DNA from: Pseudomonadota bacterium
GTDB lineage: Bacteria; Pseudomonadota; Alphaproteobacteria; Reyranellales; Reyranellaceae
Reading direction: 5' to 3'
NCBI GenBank assembly: GCA_018240685.1
Contig: JAFEFG010000050.1
Coordinates: forward strand, 1-34,367
DNA length: 34,367 nucleotides
This document shows positions 1-9,800 of the stretch, in pieces; the stretch's first letter is position 1; each line of letters begins with the position of its first letter. The position numbers and the translations under genes were made by a program. Under the pieces are notes generated by a model that made no database searches, had not been told where the DNA came from, and was given only the letters and a program-made list of their open reading frames with translations.

Positions 1-303
1 GCACCGCTCTACCGGCTCTACGCCCTGCCCGGCAATCCGCCGCTGCGGCCCGGCATGGTGCGGGTCGCCCAAGGGGGCGCGGCGATCGAGCTCGAAGTCT
101 GGAGTGTGCCGACGCCGCGCTTCGGCGACTTCGTCTGCCAGATCCCCGCACCGCTGGGCATCGGCATGGTGACTATGGCCGATGGCACGACCGTCCAGGG
201 CTTTCTCTGCGAGAGCTACGCCACCGCCGATGCGCGCGACATCACCGACTTCGGCGGTTGGCGCGCCTACCTGAAGACGCTCGGCTCCAAGACGCCCGAC
301 TAG
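1..303 (+). CDS. atzF: Allophanate hydrolase, C-terminal fragment (5' end outside window)
   Basis: Only the last 100 residues are visible; the reading frame is open from base 1. They match the C-terminal domain of allophanate hydrolase, with recognisable stretches LYRLYALPG, GGAAIELEVW, IPAPLGIG and the terminal FGGWRAYL. Allophanate hydrolase converts allophanate to ammonia and CO2 as the second step of ATP-dependent urea degradation, after urea carboxylase. The amidase-signature domain with the Ser-Ser-Lys triad should lie to the left, outside the window. The TAG stop shares the tetranucleotide CTAG with the stop of the convergent PhoD gene. The symbol is tentative because the same enzyme is also called DUR1,2-like or UahA. 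The family call is solid, but whether the full gene is intact cannot be seen. Confidence 0.85.
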   Translation, partial: APLYRLYALPGNPPLRPGMVRVAQGGAAIELEVWSVPTPRFGDFVCQIPAPLGIGMVTMADGTTVQGFLCESYATADARDITDFGGWRAYLKTLGSKTPD

Positions 304-1814
304 GAGCGCTTCACGCCGGGATCGCCCGCCTCGACGGCGAAGCGCACCGGGGTGGAAATGCCCGACCTGGGGTCGCATACGTCGTCCAGCATGCGGAAGG
401 AAACGGTCGCGGCCTTGGGCTCGAGCGCAATGTGCCCATAACCGTACTGGCCACCGCGCGCATAGCGGATATACGGCGTATCGCGCACCATCGACTGAAG
501 CTGCTTGTCCGAGAAGCCCTGCGAGGTGACGGAACCGCCGACGAACTCGGTCGCCACGATGGGGGATGAGGACGCTTCGAAATCCGGTTTCAGATCGGTG
601 GCCCAGAACGAGTGCACGTCGCCGCCCAGCACGACCGTGTCCCGGACGGGCGAAGCCGCGACGGCGTCGAGCAATTTCCGGCGCGCCGCCGGGTAGCCGT
701 CCCATCCATCGGCCCAGTAGGTTCGCTTCCCTTCCTTGAACAGGCGCGATTCCGCCATCAGCGTCTGCTGAGCGATCAGGTTCCAGCGCCCCGAAGCGCC
801 CTTCATGGCCTCCGCGAACCATGCCTCCTGCTCGGCCCCCAGCATGGTGCGCGCGGGGTCGGTACGCTCGGCGCAGTCGGCCAGCATGCGGCCCTTGATC
901 CGCTCGGCATGGCAGGCGTTGTGGGAGCGATACTGCCGGTCGTCGAGGACGAAGAGTTCGGCAAGATCGCCGAAGCGATAGCGATCGTAGATCCTGAGCG
1001 ACGGACCGCGCGGCCGCATCGCATTGGGCAGCGGCATGTGCTCCCAGTAGGCCTGATAGGCCGCAGCCCTCAGCAGCAGGAACTGTTGCGGATCGGGATC
1101 GGTCGGCGAGATGTCGTTGGCATAGTCGTTGGCCACTTCATGGTCATCCCACGTCACGATCCAGGGATGCGCCGCATGAGCGGCCTGCAGGTCGGGGTCC
1201 GACTTGTAGAGGGCGTAGCGATCGCGGAATTCCCGCAGCGTCGTCGGTCGGCCCGTGCCGTGGTGGCGCACCAGGTCCCGCCCCCAGGGGATTTCGTAGA
1301 TGTAGTCGCCGAGGAACAGGACCGCGTTCAGCGGCTCTTCGGCCATGTGGCGCAGGGCGGCATAGTAGCCGTGCTCGTAATCCTGGCACGAGGCGAAGGC
1401 GAAGCGCAGCAGCGGCACCCGCTCGGTCGGACCGGCCGCGGTCAGGGTCCGCCCGACCGGGCTCGCCTTGCCGTTGACCGTGAAGCGGTACCAGTAGGGC
1501 CTGCCGGGCCGCAGGCCGTCGACATCGACATGGATGGAGTGCGCCCAGTGCGGCTCCGCCGTGGCCTGCCCCGAACGCACGACCCGCTGCAGATGCTCGT
1601 CCTCCGCGATGGACCAATCGACGGTGAACGTTCCGGCCAGGGGCTGCGTCGGATCGGTCGCCAGCAGGCGGGTCCATAACACCACGGATTGCGAGGTCGG
1701 ATGGCCCGAAGCAACCCCGAGACCGAAGGGGTTTTCCGCAAGCGGCGCATCGGCCCGCGCAAGCGACGGCAGCCCGACAACAGCGAGGCCGCCGATAAAG
1801 GAGCGACGATACAT
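300..1814 (-). CDS. phoD: PhoD-like alkaline phosphatase / phosphodiesterase, Tat-exported
   Basis: 504 residues, a normal length for the PhoD family. The N-terminus carries a twin-arginine-type signal (YRRSFIGG, a hydrophobic run, then ARADA at about 19-23), so folded export to the periplasm is expected. Residues ~25-130 form the N-terminal PhoD domain ([20 protein letters not shown]). The metallophosphatase core follows: FAFASCQD around Cys143, FLGDYIYE with Asp170, [14 protein letters not shown] at 222-234, and LGGDVHSFW further on. Known PhoD enzymes use Ca2+/Fe3+ to hydrolyse phosphate mono- and diesters and are often phosphate-starvation induced, but I saw no convincing Pho box in the 85-bp divergent gap to the SDR at 1900. 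The gene stands alone. Its TAG stop overlaps the stop of the convergent allophanate hydrolase gene. Confidence 0.9.
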   Translation of the reverse strand: MYRRSFIGGLAVVGLPSLARADAPLAENPFGLGVASGHPTSQSVVLWTRLLATDPTQPLAGTFTVDWSIAEDEHLQRVVRSGQATAEPHWAHSIHVDVDGLRPGRPYWYRFTVNGKASPVGRTLTAAGPTERVPLLRFAFASCQDYEHGYYAALRHMAEEPLNAVLFLGDYIYEIPWGRDLVRHHGTGRPTTLREFRDRYALYKSDPDLQAAHAAHPWIVTWDDHEVANDYANDISPTDPDPQQFLLLRAAAYQAYWEHMPLPNAMRPRGPSLRIYDRYRFGDLAELFVLDDRQYRSHNACHAERIKGRMLADCAERTDPARTMLGAEQEAWFAEAMKGASGRWNLIAQQTLMAESRLFKEGKRTYWADGWDGYPAARRKLLDAVAASPVRDTVVLGGDVHSFWATDLKPDFEASSSPIVATEFVGGSVTSQGFSDKQLQSMVRDTPYIRYARGGQYGYGHIALEPKAATVSFRMLDDVCDPRSGISTPVRFAVEAGDPGVKRS

Positions 1815-1899
1815 CGTTCAAGTCTTACGCGGCCAAGGCGACACTTCAATGGCAGCGGCCACGTCTGCTAGGGTTCGCTCCCCGAGGAGGAACGTACCC

Positions 1900-2652
1900 A
1901 TGAGCGGAAAGATCGCAGTCGTCACCGGTGCCGGCAGCGGCATCGGCCGGGCATCGGCGCTTGCCCTGTTGAAGGCCGGCTACAAGGTCGCGCTGGCAGG
2001 CCGGCGCAAGGACGCCCTGGACGAAACGGCGAAGATGGCGGCCGGCAACGCGGCCAACGCCTTGGTCGTGCCCACCGACGTCACGAAGCGGGACGACATC
2101 GTCGCCCTGTTCGCCAAGGTCAAGTCGACCTGGGGCCGGCTCGACCTTGTGTTCAACAATGCCGGCGGCGGCGCACCGCCGGTGCCCCTCGAGGAGCTCC
2201 CCTACGAGACCTGGCTCAGCGTCGTCGCGGCCAATCTCACCGGTCCCTTCCTGTGCACGCAGGAAGCGATGAAGATCATGAAGGACCAGAAGCCGCGCGG
2301 TGGCCGCATCATCAACAACGGCTCGATCTCGGCGCACGCGCCGCGTCCCTTCTCCGTCGCCTACACCGCGACCAAGCACGCCATCACCGGCCTTACCAAG
2401 TCGACCTCGCTCGATGGTCGCGCCTACGACATCGCCTGCGGCCAGATCGACATCGGCAATGCGGCCACCCCCATGACCGAGCGCATGACCAAGGGCGTTC
2501 TTCAGCCCGATGGCACCACGCGCGTCGAGCCGCGCATGGATGTGGAGGCCGTGGCCCAGGCGATCGTCTACATGGACAGCCTGCCGCTCGACGCCAACGT
2601 GCAGTTCATGACAGTGATGGCGACCAAGATGCCGTTCGTCGGCCGCGGCTGA
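1900..2652 (+). CDS. Short-chain dehydrogenase/reductase (SDR)
   Basis: 250 residues, a classical SDR. The start at 1900 is chosen because GAGGAGG at 1884-1890 sits about 9 bases upstream; the open frame continues further left without a comparable site. Cofactor motif TGAGSGIG at residues 9-16, NNAG at 86-89, catalytic Ser near 142-144, and YTATK with Tyr155 and Lys159. The C-terminal part ([13 protein letters not shown], then [13 protein letters not shown]) resembles SDRs annotated as NADP-dependent oxidoreductases of unknown substrate. It oxidises or reduces an alcohol/ketone pair in the cytoplasm; the substrate cannot be read from sequence. It is divergent from the PhoD gene and convergent with the 2-hydroxyacid dehydrogenase, so it looks monocistronic. 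Confidence 0.88.
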   Translation: MSGKIAVVTGAGSGIGRASALALLKAGYKVALAGRRKDALDETAKMAAGNAANALVVPTDVTKRDDIVALFAKVKSTWGRLDLVFNNAGGGAPPVPLEELPYETWLSVVAANLTGPFLCTQEAMKIMKDQKPRGGRIINNGSISAHAPRPFSVAYTATKHAITGLTKSTSLDGRAYDIACGQIDIGNAATPMTERMTKGVLQPDGTTRVEPRMDVEAVAQAIVYMDSLPLDANVQFMTVMATKMPFVGRG

Positions 2653-2730
2653 GCCGCCGCGCCAGGGCGCAGGTCCCACGGCCCGGTCCGAAGGCGAGTC
2701 TGACTGGCGAAACCGCCCCTTCCAGCCGGG

Positions 2731-2750
2731 CCACGGCCTAGTAGCCGTGG
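2731..2750. repeat. Hairpin spanning the stop codon of the 2-hydroxyacid dehydrogenase gene
   Basis: CCACGGC (2731-2737) and GCCGTGG (2744-2750) form a perfect 7-bp stem with a 6-base loop that contains the TAG stop (minus strand). No T-run follows on either strand, so it is not a textbook terminator. It may limit read-through between the two convergent genes or protect the mRNA 3' end. Confidence 0.4.
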
Positions 2751-3832
2751 TCCTCCAGGTTCAGGAGCGGGAACGCGCTATGCACATGGGGCAGGTTCGT
2801 GGGCCTGCTGGCGCTGATGTAGCTGGTGTCGAGCTGCTTCAGGCTGGTGACGCCCAGCAGACCCATCACCTCCATCATCTCCTCCTCGAGGAGTTCGATC
2901 ACGCGCTCGATCCCCGCGGCACCGGCGGCGGCCAGGCCGTAGCAGTAGAGCCGGCCGAGGCCGACCCAGTCGGCGCCGAGGCAGATCGCCTTCACGATGT
3001 CGCTGCCGCGGCTGTAGCTGCCGTCGACGATCACCTTGGCGCGGCCCCTGACCGCCGCCACGATCTCCGGCAGGACTTCGGTCGAGCCGCGGCCGTGATC
3101 GAGCTGGCGCCCGCCATGGTTGGAACAGTAGATGCCCCAGACCCCATGCTGCAGGGCGATCTCGGCATCCTCGCCCGTGCCGATCCCCTTCAGGATGAAC
3201 TTCACGTCGGGGAACTTGTCCTTCACGCGCTTGAAGTTGTCCCAGGCGAAGGCGGCCTGGTGGTCATGGCCCGTCGCCGTGGCCCGCCAGGATTTCACGA
3301 AACGCTTGGCGATGTCTCGCTCGCGCCGCGAGTAGACGTTGGTGTCGACCGTGATGCAGAACGCATCGTAGCCAGCATCCATGGCCCGCGTGACGCAATC
3401 GGCGACCCAGTTGTCGTCGCCACGGACGTAAAGCTGGTAGATCTTCGGCCCGTCACCGCCTTGCACGATGTCCTCGAGCCTGAGCGTGGTCACCGAGCTG
3501 ATCAGCATGCCGACCCCGGCCGCCCCGGCGCCGCGAGCCACTGTGATCCCGCCGCCCGCCTCGAAGGACTCGAGCGAACCGACGGGCGCCAGGAGCACTG
3601 GAATCCGCAATTTCCGACCCAGGATCTCCGAGGACGGATCGATGGACGAGACGTCCCGCAGCACCCGCGGCTTGAAGGCGATGGAGTCGAGCGCCATCCT
3701 GTTGCGGCGCAGCGTCGTCTCCGTTTCGGTTCCGCCGATCAGATAGTCCCAGATGTTCGGATTGAGGCGGATCTTGGCCGATTTCACGATCTCATGCAGC
3801 GTTGCGAACTCCGCTTCCAGGCCGCTCGCCAT
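2738..3832 (-). CDS. FMN-dependent alpha-hydroxy acid dehydrogenase/oxidase (lactate dehydrogenase/glycolate oxidase family)
   Basis: 364 residues, the usual length of this TIM-barrel flavoprotein family, which oxidises L-2-hydroxyacids (lactate, glycolate, mandelate and similar) to 2-oxoacids. The active-site block CSNHGGRQLDHGRGS contains the catalytic His239 and Arg242; Lys215 (FILKGI) matches the FMN-binding lysine, and IYQLYVRGD the conserved Gln/Tyr region. Two family motifs are altered: the usual TVD-P-x-GRR-x-D reads TVDTNVYSRRERD, and the phosphate-binding DGG(I/V)RRG reads DGSYSRG at 270-276. It therefore belongs to a divergent subgroup whose substrate I cannot name. GGGGGA lies about 10 bases upstream of the start. 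It is divergent from the solute-binding protein gene at 4003, which could supply a hydroxyacid or peptide, but that link is only positional. Confidence 0.85.
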   Translation of the reverse strand: MASGLEAEFATLHEIVKSAKIRLNPNIWDYLIGGTETETTLRRNRMALDSIAFKPRVLRDVSSIDPSSEILGRKLRIPVLLAPVGSLESFEAGGGITVARGAGAAGVGMLISSVTTLRLEDIVQGGDGPKIYQLYVRGDDNWVADCVTRAMDAGYDAFCITVDTNVYSRRERDIAKRFVKSWRATATGHDHQAAFAWDNFKRVKDKFPDVKFILKGIGTGEDAEIALQHGVWGIYCSNHGGRQLDHGRGSTEVLPEIVAAVRGRAKVIVDGSYSRGSDIVKAICLGADWVGLGRLYCYGLAAAGAAGIERVIELLEEEMMEVMGLLGVTSLKQLDTSYISASRPTNLPHVHSAFPLLNLEDHGY

Positions 3833-3885
3833 GTCTGTGTTTCCCCCTGTGTGTCGGCTGCTGTTCTTGCGCGTCCGGGGTAACG

Positions 3886-3948
3886 CGTCAACGCACCGCG
3901 CCGTTTCACAAAGCGGCCATTGACGCTGCGGTGTTTCAGCGATTTCAT
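3886..3948. promoter_or_regulatory. Candidate divergent promoter region between the 2-hydroxyacid dehydrogenase and the solute-binding protein
   Basis: Two TTGACG boxes face away from each other. One is on the minus strand (3891 to 3886), pointing at the dehydrogenase; the other is on the plus strand (3920-3925), pointing at the solute-binding protein. Seventeen bases after the plus-strand box lies TTTCAT (3943-3948), a 4/6 match to a -10 element. The minus-strand -10 is poor. The two boxes also form a 7-bp inverted repeat (GCGTCAA / TTGACGC), so a shared regulator site is equally possible. Inferred from pattern only. Confidence 0.3.
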
Positions 3949-4002
3949 CGATATGGAATGGAAAGGCGCGAAAAAGGCGCCGAGACAGGCGAGGTCGATA
4001 TT

Positions 4003-5910
4003 ATGAAGAGGCGCACATTCACTGCTGGCCTGGCGCTTGGCACCATGTGGGCACCGGCTCTGGTGCGGGCTGCCCCGGCGCTCCAGGAAACACCGTCGCT
4101 CGCCGACAAGGTAAAGTCCGCCGCGCTGCCGCCGGTCGACAAGCGCATTCCCGCGCAGCCCTCCATCGTCTCCCAGTTCGCCGGAGCCGACGGCCCGGGC
4201 AAGGCCGGCGGCGAGGTGAACATGCTGATCGCCAGCACCCGCGACACGCGCCTGATGACGGTCTACAGCAACGCGCGCCTGATCGTGTATGATGGCGACT
4301 TCAAGCTGCAGAGCGACATCCTCGACAGCTACGAGGCCAAGGACGGCCGCATCTTCACCTTCAAGCTGCGCGCCGGCCACAAATGGTCCGACGGGCATCC
4401 CTTCACGACCGAGGACTTCCGGTTCTTCTGGGAGGACATGGCCAACAACAAGGAGCTGTCGCCGTCGGGCCCGTCGATCGAGCTCCTGGTCGAAGGTCAG
4501 CCGCCCAAGGTCGAGATCCTCGACGAGGTGACGATCCGCTACAGCTGGGACAAACCCAACCCCTACTTCATCGAGAGCCAGGCGCGCGCCGCTCCGTTGT
4601 GGCTGTTCCGGCCCGCACACTATCTCAAGAAGTTCCACATCAAGTACACGCCGGCCGAGGAGATCGAGAAGGAAGGCCGCGGCGGCCAGAAGAGTGCAAG
4701 GTGGACGCAGATCTTCCGCAGCGTCGACACGATGTACTACAACAGCAACCCGGACCTGCCGACGCTCAATCCATGGGTGCTGACGACCCACCCACCGGCG
4801 CAGCGCTTCGTCTACGAGCGCAATCCGTACTACTACCGCGTCGACGACAAGGGCACCCAGCTGCCCTATTTCGATCGCGTCGTCTTCACTGTGGTAGCCG
4901 CCAACCTGGTGCCCGCCAAGGCGGGGCTCGGTGAGTCCGACCTGCAGTGCCGCTATCTCAACCTGCGGGACTACACGTTCCTGCGCAAGAGCGCCCAGAC
5001 CTCGCACGTCGGCGTGCTGCTCTGGGAGCAGGGCTCCGGCTCGCAGCTTGCGCTCTATCCCAACCTCAATGCCAAGGACGAGACCTGGGCCAAGCTCAAT
5101 CGCGACGTCCGCTATCGCCGCGCGCTGTCGATGGCCGTCGACCGTGACGAGCTGAACGAGGTCATCTACACGGGCCTCGCCAAGCCGTCGGCGAACACGA
5201 TCATGCCGCGCTCGCCGCTCTTCAAGCCGGAGTATGCGAAGACGTGGGCGACCCTGAACGTCAAGCTCGCCAACAGCCTGCTCGACGAGGTCGGCCTCAA
5301 CAAGCGCAACGACGAGGGCATCCGGCTGCTGCCGGACGGACGGCCCGCCATCATCGTGGTCGAGCATGCGAGCGAAGTGAGCGAGGATTCCGATGCCCTG
5401 GCGCTGATCGCCGATCAGTGGAAGAAGATCGGCATCAAGCTGCTGAGCAAGCCGCAGTCGCTCAACAACTTCCGCATGCGCGCCTTCTCAGGCGACGCCA
5501 TCATGACCGCCTATGCCGGCGTCGTGACCGCCGTGCCGTCGCCCGAGAGCTCGCCGAAGGAGTTCTGCCCGACCATGCAAGGCGGCCTGCAGTGGCCGCG
5601 CTGGGGCATGTACATCGAGTCCAAGGGCAAGCAGGGCGAGAAGTGCGACATGCCGGAGGCGGCGGTCCTGCTCGACTACCTGCACACCTGGGAGACGGCG
5701 ACCGACCAGGCGACGCGGACCGAAGCCTGGGATCAGATCCTCCACAACAACATGGAGCAGGTCTTCTCGATCGGCACGCTGAACGGCGTGCTGCAGCCGA
5801 TCGTGGTCGCCCCCAAGGTCAAGAACGTGCCCAAGGAAGGCTATTACGCCTGGGATCCGGGCGGATACATCGGCCTCTACAAGCCGGACACCTTCTGGCT
5901 CGCATCCTAG
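4003..5910 (+). CDS. ABC transporter substrate-binding protein, family 5 (peptide/nickel type), Tat signal
   Basis: 635 residues. The start at 4003 has GAGG about 8 bases upstream and gives a clean export signal: KRRTFTAGLALG followed by a hydrophobic stretch and ALVRAAPA, a twin-arginine-like signal. The mature part is a family-5 solute-binding protein (OppA/DppA fold): an early lobe with DGDFKLQSDILDSYEA, the hallmark FKLRAGHKWSDGHPFTTEDF, and later VRYRRALSMAVDRDELNEV. Such proteins capture oligopeptides, opines, glycosides or chelated metals for an ABC importer. At 635 residues it is longer than the typical ~500-550 and belongs to the longer subgroup common in alphaproteobacteria. No permease or ATPase gene lies beside it in the window, so it is an orphan here. 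The ligand is unknown. Confidence 0.88.
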   Translation: MKRRTFTAGLALGTMWAPALVRAAPALQETPSLADKVKSAALPPVDKRIPAQPSIVSQFAGADGPGKAGGEVNMLIASTRDTRLMTVYSNARLIVYDGDFKLQSDILDSYEAKDGRIFTFKLRAGHKWSDGHPFTTEDFRFFWEDMANNKELSPSGPSIELLVEGQPPKVEILDEVTIRYSWDKPNPYFIESQARAAPLWLFRPAHYLKKFHIKYTPAEEIEKEGRGGQKSARWTQIFRSVDTMYYNSNPDLPTLNPWVLTTHPPAQRFVYERNPYYYRVDDKGTQLPYFDRVVFTVVAANLVPAKAGLGESDLQCRYLNLRDYTFLRKSAQTSHVGVLLWEQGSGSQLALYPNLNAKDETWAKLNRDVRYRRALSMAVDRDELNEVIYTGLAKPSANTIMPRSPLFKPEYAKTWATLNVKLANSLLDEVGLNKRNDEGIRLLPDGRPAIIVVEHASEVSEDSDALALIADQWKKIGIKLLSKPQSLNNFRMRAFSGDAIMTAYAGVVTAVPSPESSPKEFCPTMQGGLQWPRWGMYIESKGKQGEKCDMPEAAVLLDYLHTWETATDQATRTEAWDQILHNNMEQVFSIGTLNGVLQPIVVAPKVKNVPKEGYYAWDPGGYIGLYKPDTFWLAS

Positions 5911-5917
5911 ACGGCGC

Positions 5918-6889
5918 TCAGCGGCCGACCTTCCAGCCGACTTCGGCGTCGAAGCGGTCGAAGAAGTCGGCCTCGTAGGCCTGCTCGGGCGACTGCCGCA
6001 CGAGCTCGTCGAGGCGGTACGCATCCTTGCCGACTAGGATGCGCCAGCGGTCGGCCTTCACCCCGTCGAGGATCACGGTCGCCGCTTCCGCGGCGCCCAT
6101 CGGCGCCTCTTCCATGAAGCGGCGGATCCGCTCGCGGGCGACCTGCTCCACCTGCGCGTCGGTCATCCCGGAGGTGTCCACGCCGGCTGCCGTGATGCGG
6201 TCCCGCGCGACCTGGATCATGGCCGGCGTCATCGCCTCCGATTCGCCGCCGCCCAGCACCTTGCCCGTGTTCCCCGCAATGCCGGTGCCGATATGGCCCG
6301 GCATCACGACCGAGCATTTGATGTGCGGCGCGTTCATCCGCAGATCCGTCTGCAGTGCCTCGGAGAATCCCTTCACCGCGAACTTGGCGGCGCTGTAGGC
6401 CGTCTGCGGCGTATGGGGGCCGAGCGAGGCCCAGAATCCGTTCACGCTGCTGGTGTTGACGATATGGCCCTTGTCGGCCTTCATCAGCATCGGCAGGAAG
6501 GCGCGCGTGCAGAGATAGACGCCGCCCCAGCAGATGTTGAAGGTCCGCTCCCATTCGGCGCGCTCGTTCACGATCATGCTGCCGCCGCCGCCAATGCCGG
6601 CATTGTTGAACAGCAGATGGATGCGGTCCGTCTGGTGCTGCGACGCCGTCTCGTCCCGGAAGCGCAGCACCTGCGCCTCGTCGGCGACATCGACGATGTG
6701 GATGGTGATGCGCAAGCCCTGCGGCAGGCGCTCCTGCTCGCACAGCCGCTTCGTCTCGGCGAGACCCGAGGCCGAGACATCGCAGGTGGCGATGCTGCAG
6801 CCCTCGGCCACGAGCTGGCGCACCAGCTCGCGCCCCATGCCCGAGCCGCCTCCGGTGACGACGGCGATCCGCCCTGCCAGATCCTTCAT
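5918..6889 (-). CDS. Short-chain dehydrogenase/reductase with C-terminal extension
   Basis: 323 residues, about 70 longer than a minimal SDR. The start is placed at 6889 because the purine-rich GAGGAAGAG lies directly before this ATG and the protein then begins MKDLAGRIAVVTGG as SDRs do; an upstream ATG would overlap the carboxylase. TGGGSGMG at 12-19, NNAG at 95-98, NTSS at 145-148, YSAAK with Tyr165 and Lys169. After the core come GHIGTGIAGNTG and a region with TPAMIQVARDRITAAGVDTSGM, then MGAAEAATVILDGVKADRWRIL, as in SDRs annotated for steroid- or alcohol-type substrates. It starts 7 bases after the stop of the acyl-CoA carboxylase gene, so the two are almost certainly one operon and may act on the same pathway. 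Confidence 0.88.
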   Translation of the reverse strand: MKDLAGRIAVVTGGGSGMGRELVRQLVAEGCSIATCDVSASGLAETKRLCEQERLPQGLRITIHIVDVADEAQVLRFRDETASQHQTDRIHLLFNNAGIGGGGSMIVNERAEWERTFNICWGGVYLCTRAFLPMLMKADKGHIVNTSSVNGFWASLGPHTPQTAYSAAKFAVKGFSEALQTDLRMNAPHIKCSVVMPGHIGTGIAGNTGKVLGGGESEAMTPAMIQVARDRITAAGVDTSGMTDAQVEQVARERIRRFMEEAPMGAAEAATVILDGVKADRWRILVGKDAYRLDELVRQSPEQAYEADFFDRFDAEVGWKVGR

Positions 6890-6896
6890 CTCTTCC

Positions 6897-9800
6897 TCAC
6901 CACGTGTCGATGTTGGGACGCTTCTTGTGGCCGTCACGCCGCCGCGGCTCGGCACCGAGCAGCGCCGTCGCGATCCAGTGCCGCGATTCGGCGGGATCGA
7001 TCACCTCGTCGACCTCGAAGTAGGTCGCGGTGCTGAGCGCCTTGCCGCGTGCATAGGCGGCCGCCACCATCTTGTCGAACAGCGCGCGGCGCTCGGCGGG
7101 ATCGCTCACCGCCTCGAGTTCCTTGCGGAAGCCGAGCTTCACCGCGCCTTCGAGGCCCATGCCGCCGAACTCGCCGGTGGGCCAGGAAATCGCGAAAGCG
7201 CCGGCATGGAAGGAGCCGCCTGCCATCGCCTGGGCGCCGAGCCCGTAGGCCTTGCGCAGCACGATGGTGCCGAACGGCACGCCGAGATTGGCGCCGACCA
7301 CGAACAGGCGCGAGCAGTGCCGGACCAGCGCGGTCTTCTCGATCTCCGGCCCCACCATCATGCCCGGCGTGTCGCACAGGAACAGCACCGGCAGGTCGAA
7401 GGCGTCGCAAAGCTTCAGGAAGCGCGCCGCCTTGTCGGCGCCATCGGAGTCGATCGCGCCGGCAAGATGCGTCGGGTTGTTGGCGACGATGCCGAGCGGC
7501 TTGCCCTCGATACGGGCCAGCGCCGTCACCATGCCGGGCCCGAAGGCGCGGCGCAGCTCCAGCACCGAGCCCTCGTCGCACAGCGTATCGAGCACCGTGC
7601 GCACGTCGTAGACCCGCAGCCGGTTCTCCGGGATCGCGCGCCTCAGCAGGCGCTGGTCGGCGGCCTTCCAGTCCGCCACCGGGCCCTGGAAGTAGGAGAG
7701 GTACTTCTTCGCGACCGCGACCGCCTCGGCCTCGTCCTCGACGGCGATGTCGACGGTGCCGTTGGGCACCTGCACGCTCATCGGCCCGACTTCCTCGGGC
7801 GCGAACACGCCGAGATTGCCGCCCTCGATCATCGCCGGACCGCCCATGCCGATCGACGAGTTCTTCGTGGCGATGACGACGTCGCAGCAGCCCAGCAACG
7901 CCGCGTTGCCGGCGAAGCAGCGGCCGGAATTGATGCCCACCAGCGGCACCAGCCCGCTCAGCCGCCCGAAGATGTGGAAGGCCATGGTGTTGAGACCGGC
8001 CACCGACTGCACGTCGATGTCGCCCGGCCTTCCGCCGCCGCCCTCGGTGAAGACCACCAGCGGCAGGCGCTGTGCCTCGACCAGCTCGAACAGCCGGTCC
8101 TTCTTCTCGTGGTTGGTCTTGCCCTGCGTGCCCGCCAGCACGGTGTAGTCGTAGAGCGCCACGGCGACGCGGCTGCGCGTGTCGTCGAACAGCGTGCCGT
8201 TCACGCGGCCGATGCCGGTGATCAGGCCGTCGGCGGGCGTCTTGGCGATCAGGTCCTCGACCGAACGCCGCGTGCGCTGGCTGGCGATGGCGAAGGCGCC
8301 GTATTCGACGAAGGAGCCCGGATCGACGAGGTCGTTCAGGTTCTCGCGCGCGGTGCGCTGGTTGGTCTTGCGCCGCCGTGCCACCGAGTCGGGCCGCTTC
8401 TCGTCCAGTGTCATCGCACGGCGGTCGAAGTACTCGGCGAGGTCGGGGCGGATGTGGTCGAGATCGATCTTCTCCTCGGCCGCCGCGCTCTTCACCTCGA
8501 CATCGGCCTCCTCGACGAACAGCAGCGGATGGCCCTCGTAGATCGTCTCGCCCGCCTCGACCGCGATCCGGCGCACATAGCCGCGCGCGGGGCTCTTGAT
8601 CTCGTGCTGCATCTTCATGGCGTCCATGACGAGCAGCGGCTGGCCGGCGGCGACGGCATCGCCCTCCTTCACGGCAAGGCTGACGACCGTACCCTGCATC
8701 GGCGCCGGCACCGGCACCGTCCCTTCCGGCGCATCGCTCGGCGCGGCGGCTTCGGCGGCCTGGACCGTGGTCTGCTTGCCGAAGGTCAGAACCGCCAGCG
8801 GATCGACATTGTCCACCCGCGCCCCGGCCTGCCGGCCGCCGGCCGCCGACGGCGCCGCCGCCGCCGCGAAGTAGAGCCCCGGCTGCAGCTTCGCCGCCGC
8901 CTCGATCAGCGCCGCGGCGTGCTCGTCGACGAAGCGCGTATGGACCTTGTCGGCCCGCACCGCGGGATCGTCCAGCAGCGCGCGCAGGAAGGCGATGTTG
9001 GACGGTGCGCCCTCGAGCCGGAACGCTGCCAGCGCCCGCTCCGCGCGCGCCAGCGCCTCGCCGAAGGAAGCACCGTGCACGATCACCTTGGCCAGCAGCG
9101 AGTCGAAGTTGGGATTGGTGCGATAGCCGGCATAGCCGTAGGTATCGACGCGCACGCCGGGGCCCGAGGGCGGTTCGAAGGCGGAGAGCGTACCGCCGCC
9201 CGGCTTGGCCGAGCCGTCGGCGGTCATGGTCTCCATGTTGACGCGCAGCTGGATCGCGGCGCCGCGCGGCGCGGCCTCCTCCACGCCCGTGTCCTTGAGC
9301 GCCGAGCCGCCCGCCAGCAGCAGCTGCGCCTTCACCAGATCGACGCCCCACACCTCCTCGGTGACGGTGTGCTCGACCTGCAGGCGCGGATTGGCCTCGA
9401 TGAAGAAGAAGGCGTCGCCGTCGACCAGGAACTCGAAGGTGCCGAGGCTGCGATACTTCACATCCCTGGCCATGGCGATCGCCGCCTCGATGATCTTCTT
9501 GCGGAGGGCCGGCTTCAGGGCCGGACTGGGTGCCAGCTCGACGATCTTCTGGCTGCGCCGCTGCAGGGTGCATTCGCGCTCGCCCAGCGCCACCACCTTG
9601 CCCTTGCCGTCGCCGACGGCCTGGATCTCGACATGGCGCGCTTGTCCCACCAGCCGCTCGGCATAGAGATCGCCGTTGCCGAAGGCCGCCTTCGCCTCCG
9701 CCGAGGCGCGCGCGAAAGCCTCGGCGATCTCGCTCTCGTTCCGGATCAGGCGCATGCCGCGGCCGCCGCCGCCCGCAATCGCCTTGAGCACGATGCCGGC

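Noticed and set aside
3784..5367. 527-codon open frame on the minus strand opposite the solute-binding protein
   Set aside because: Shadow frame; the other strand carries a signal peptide and the family-5 binding-protein motifs.
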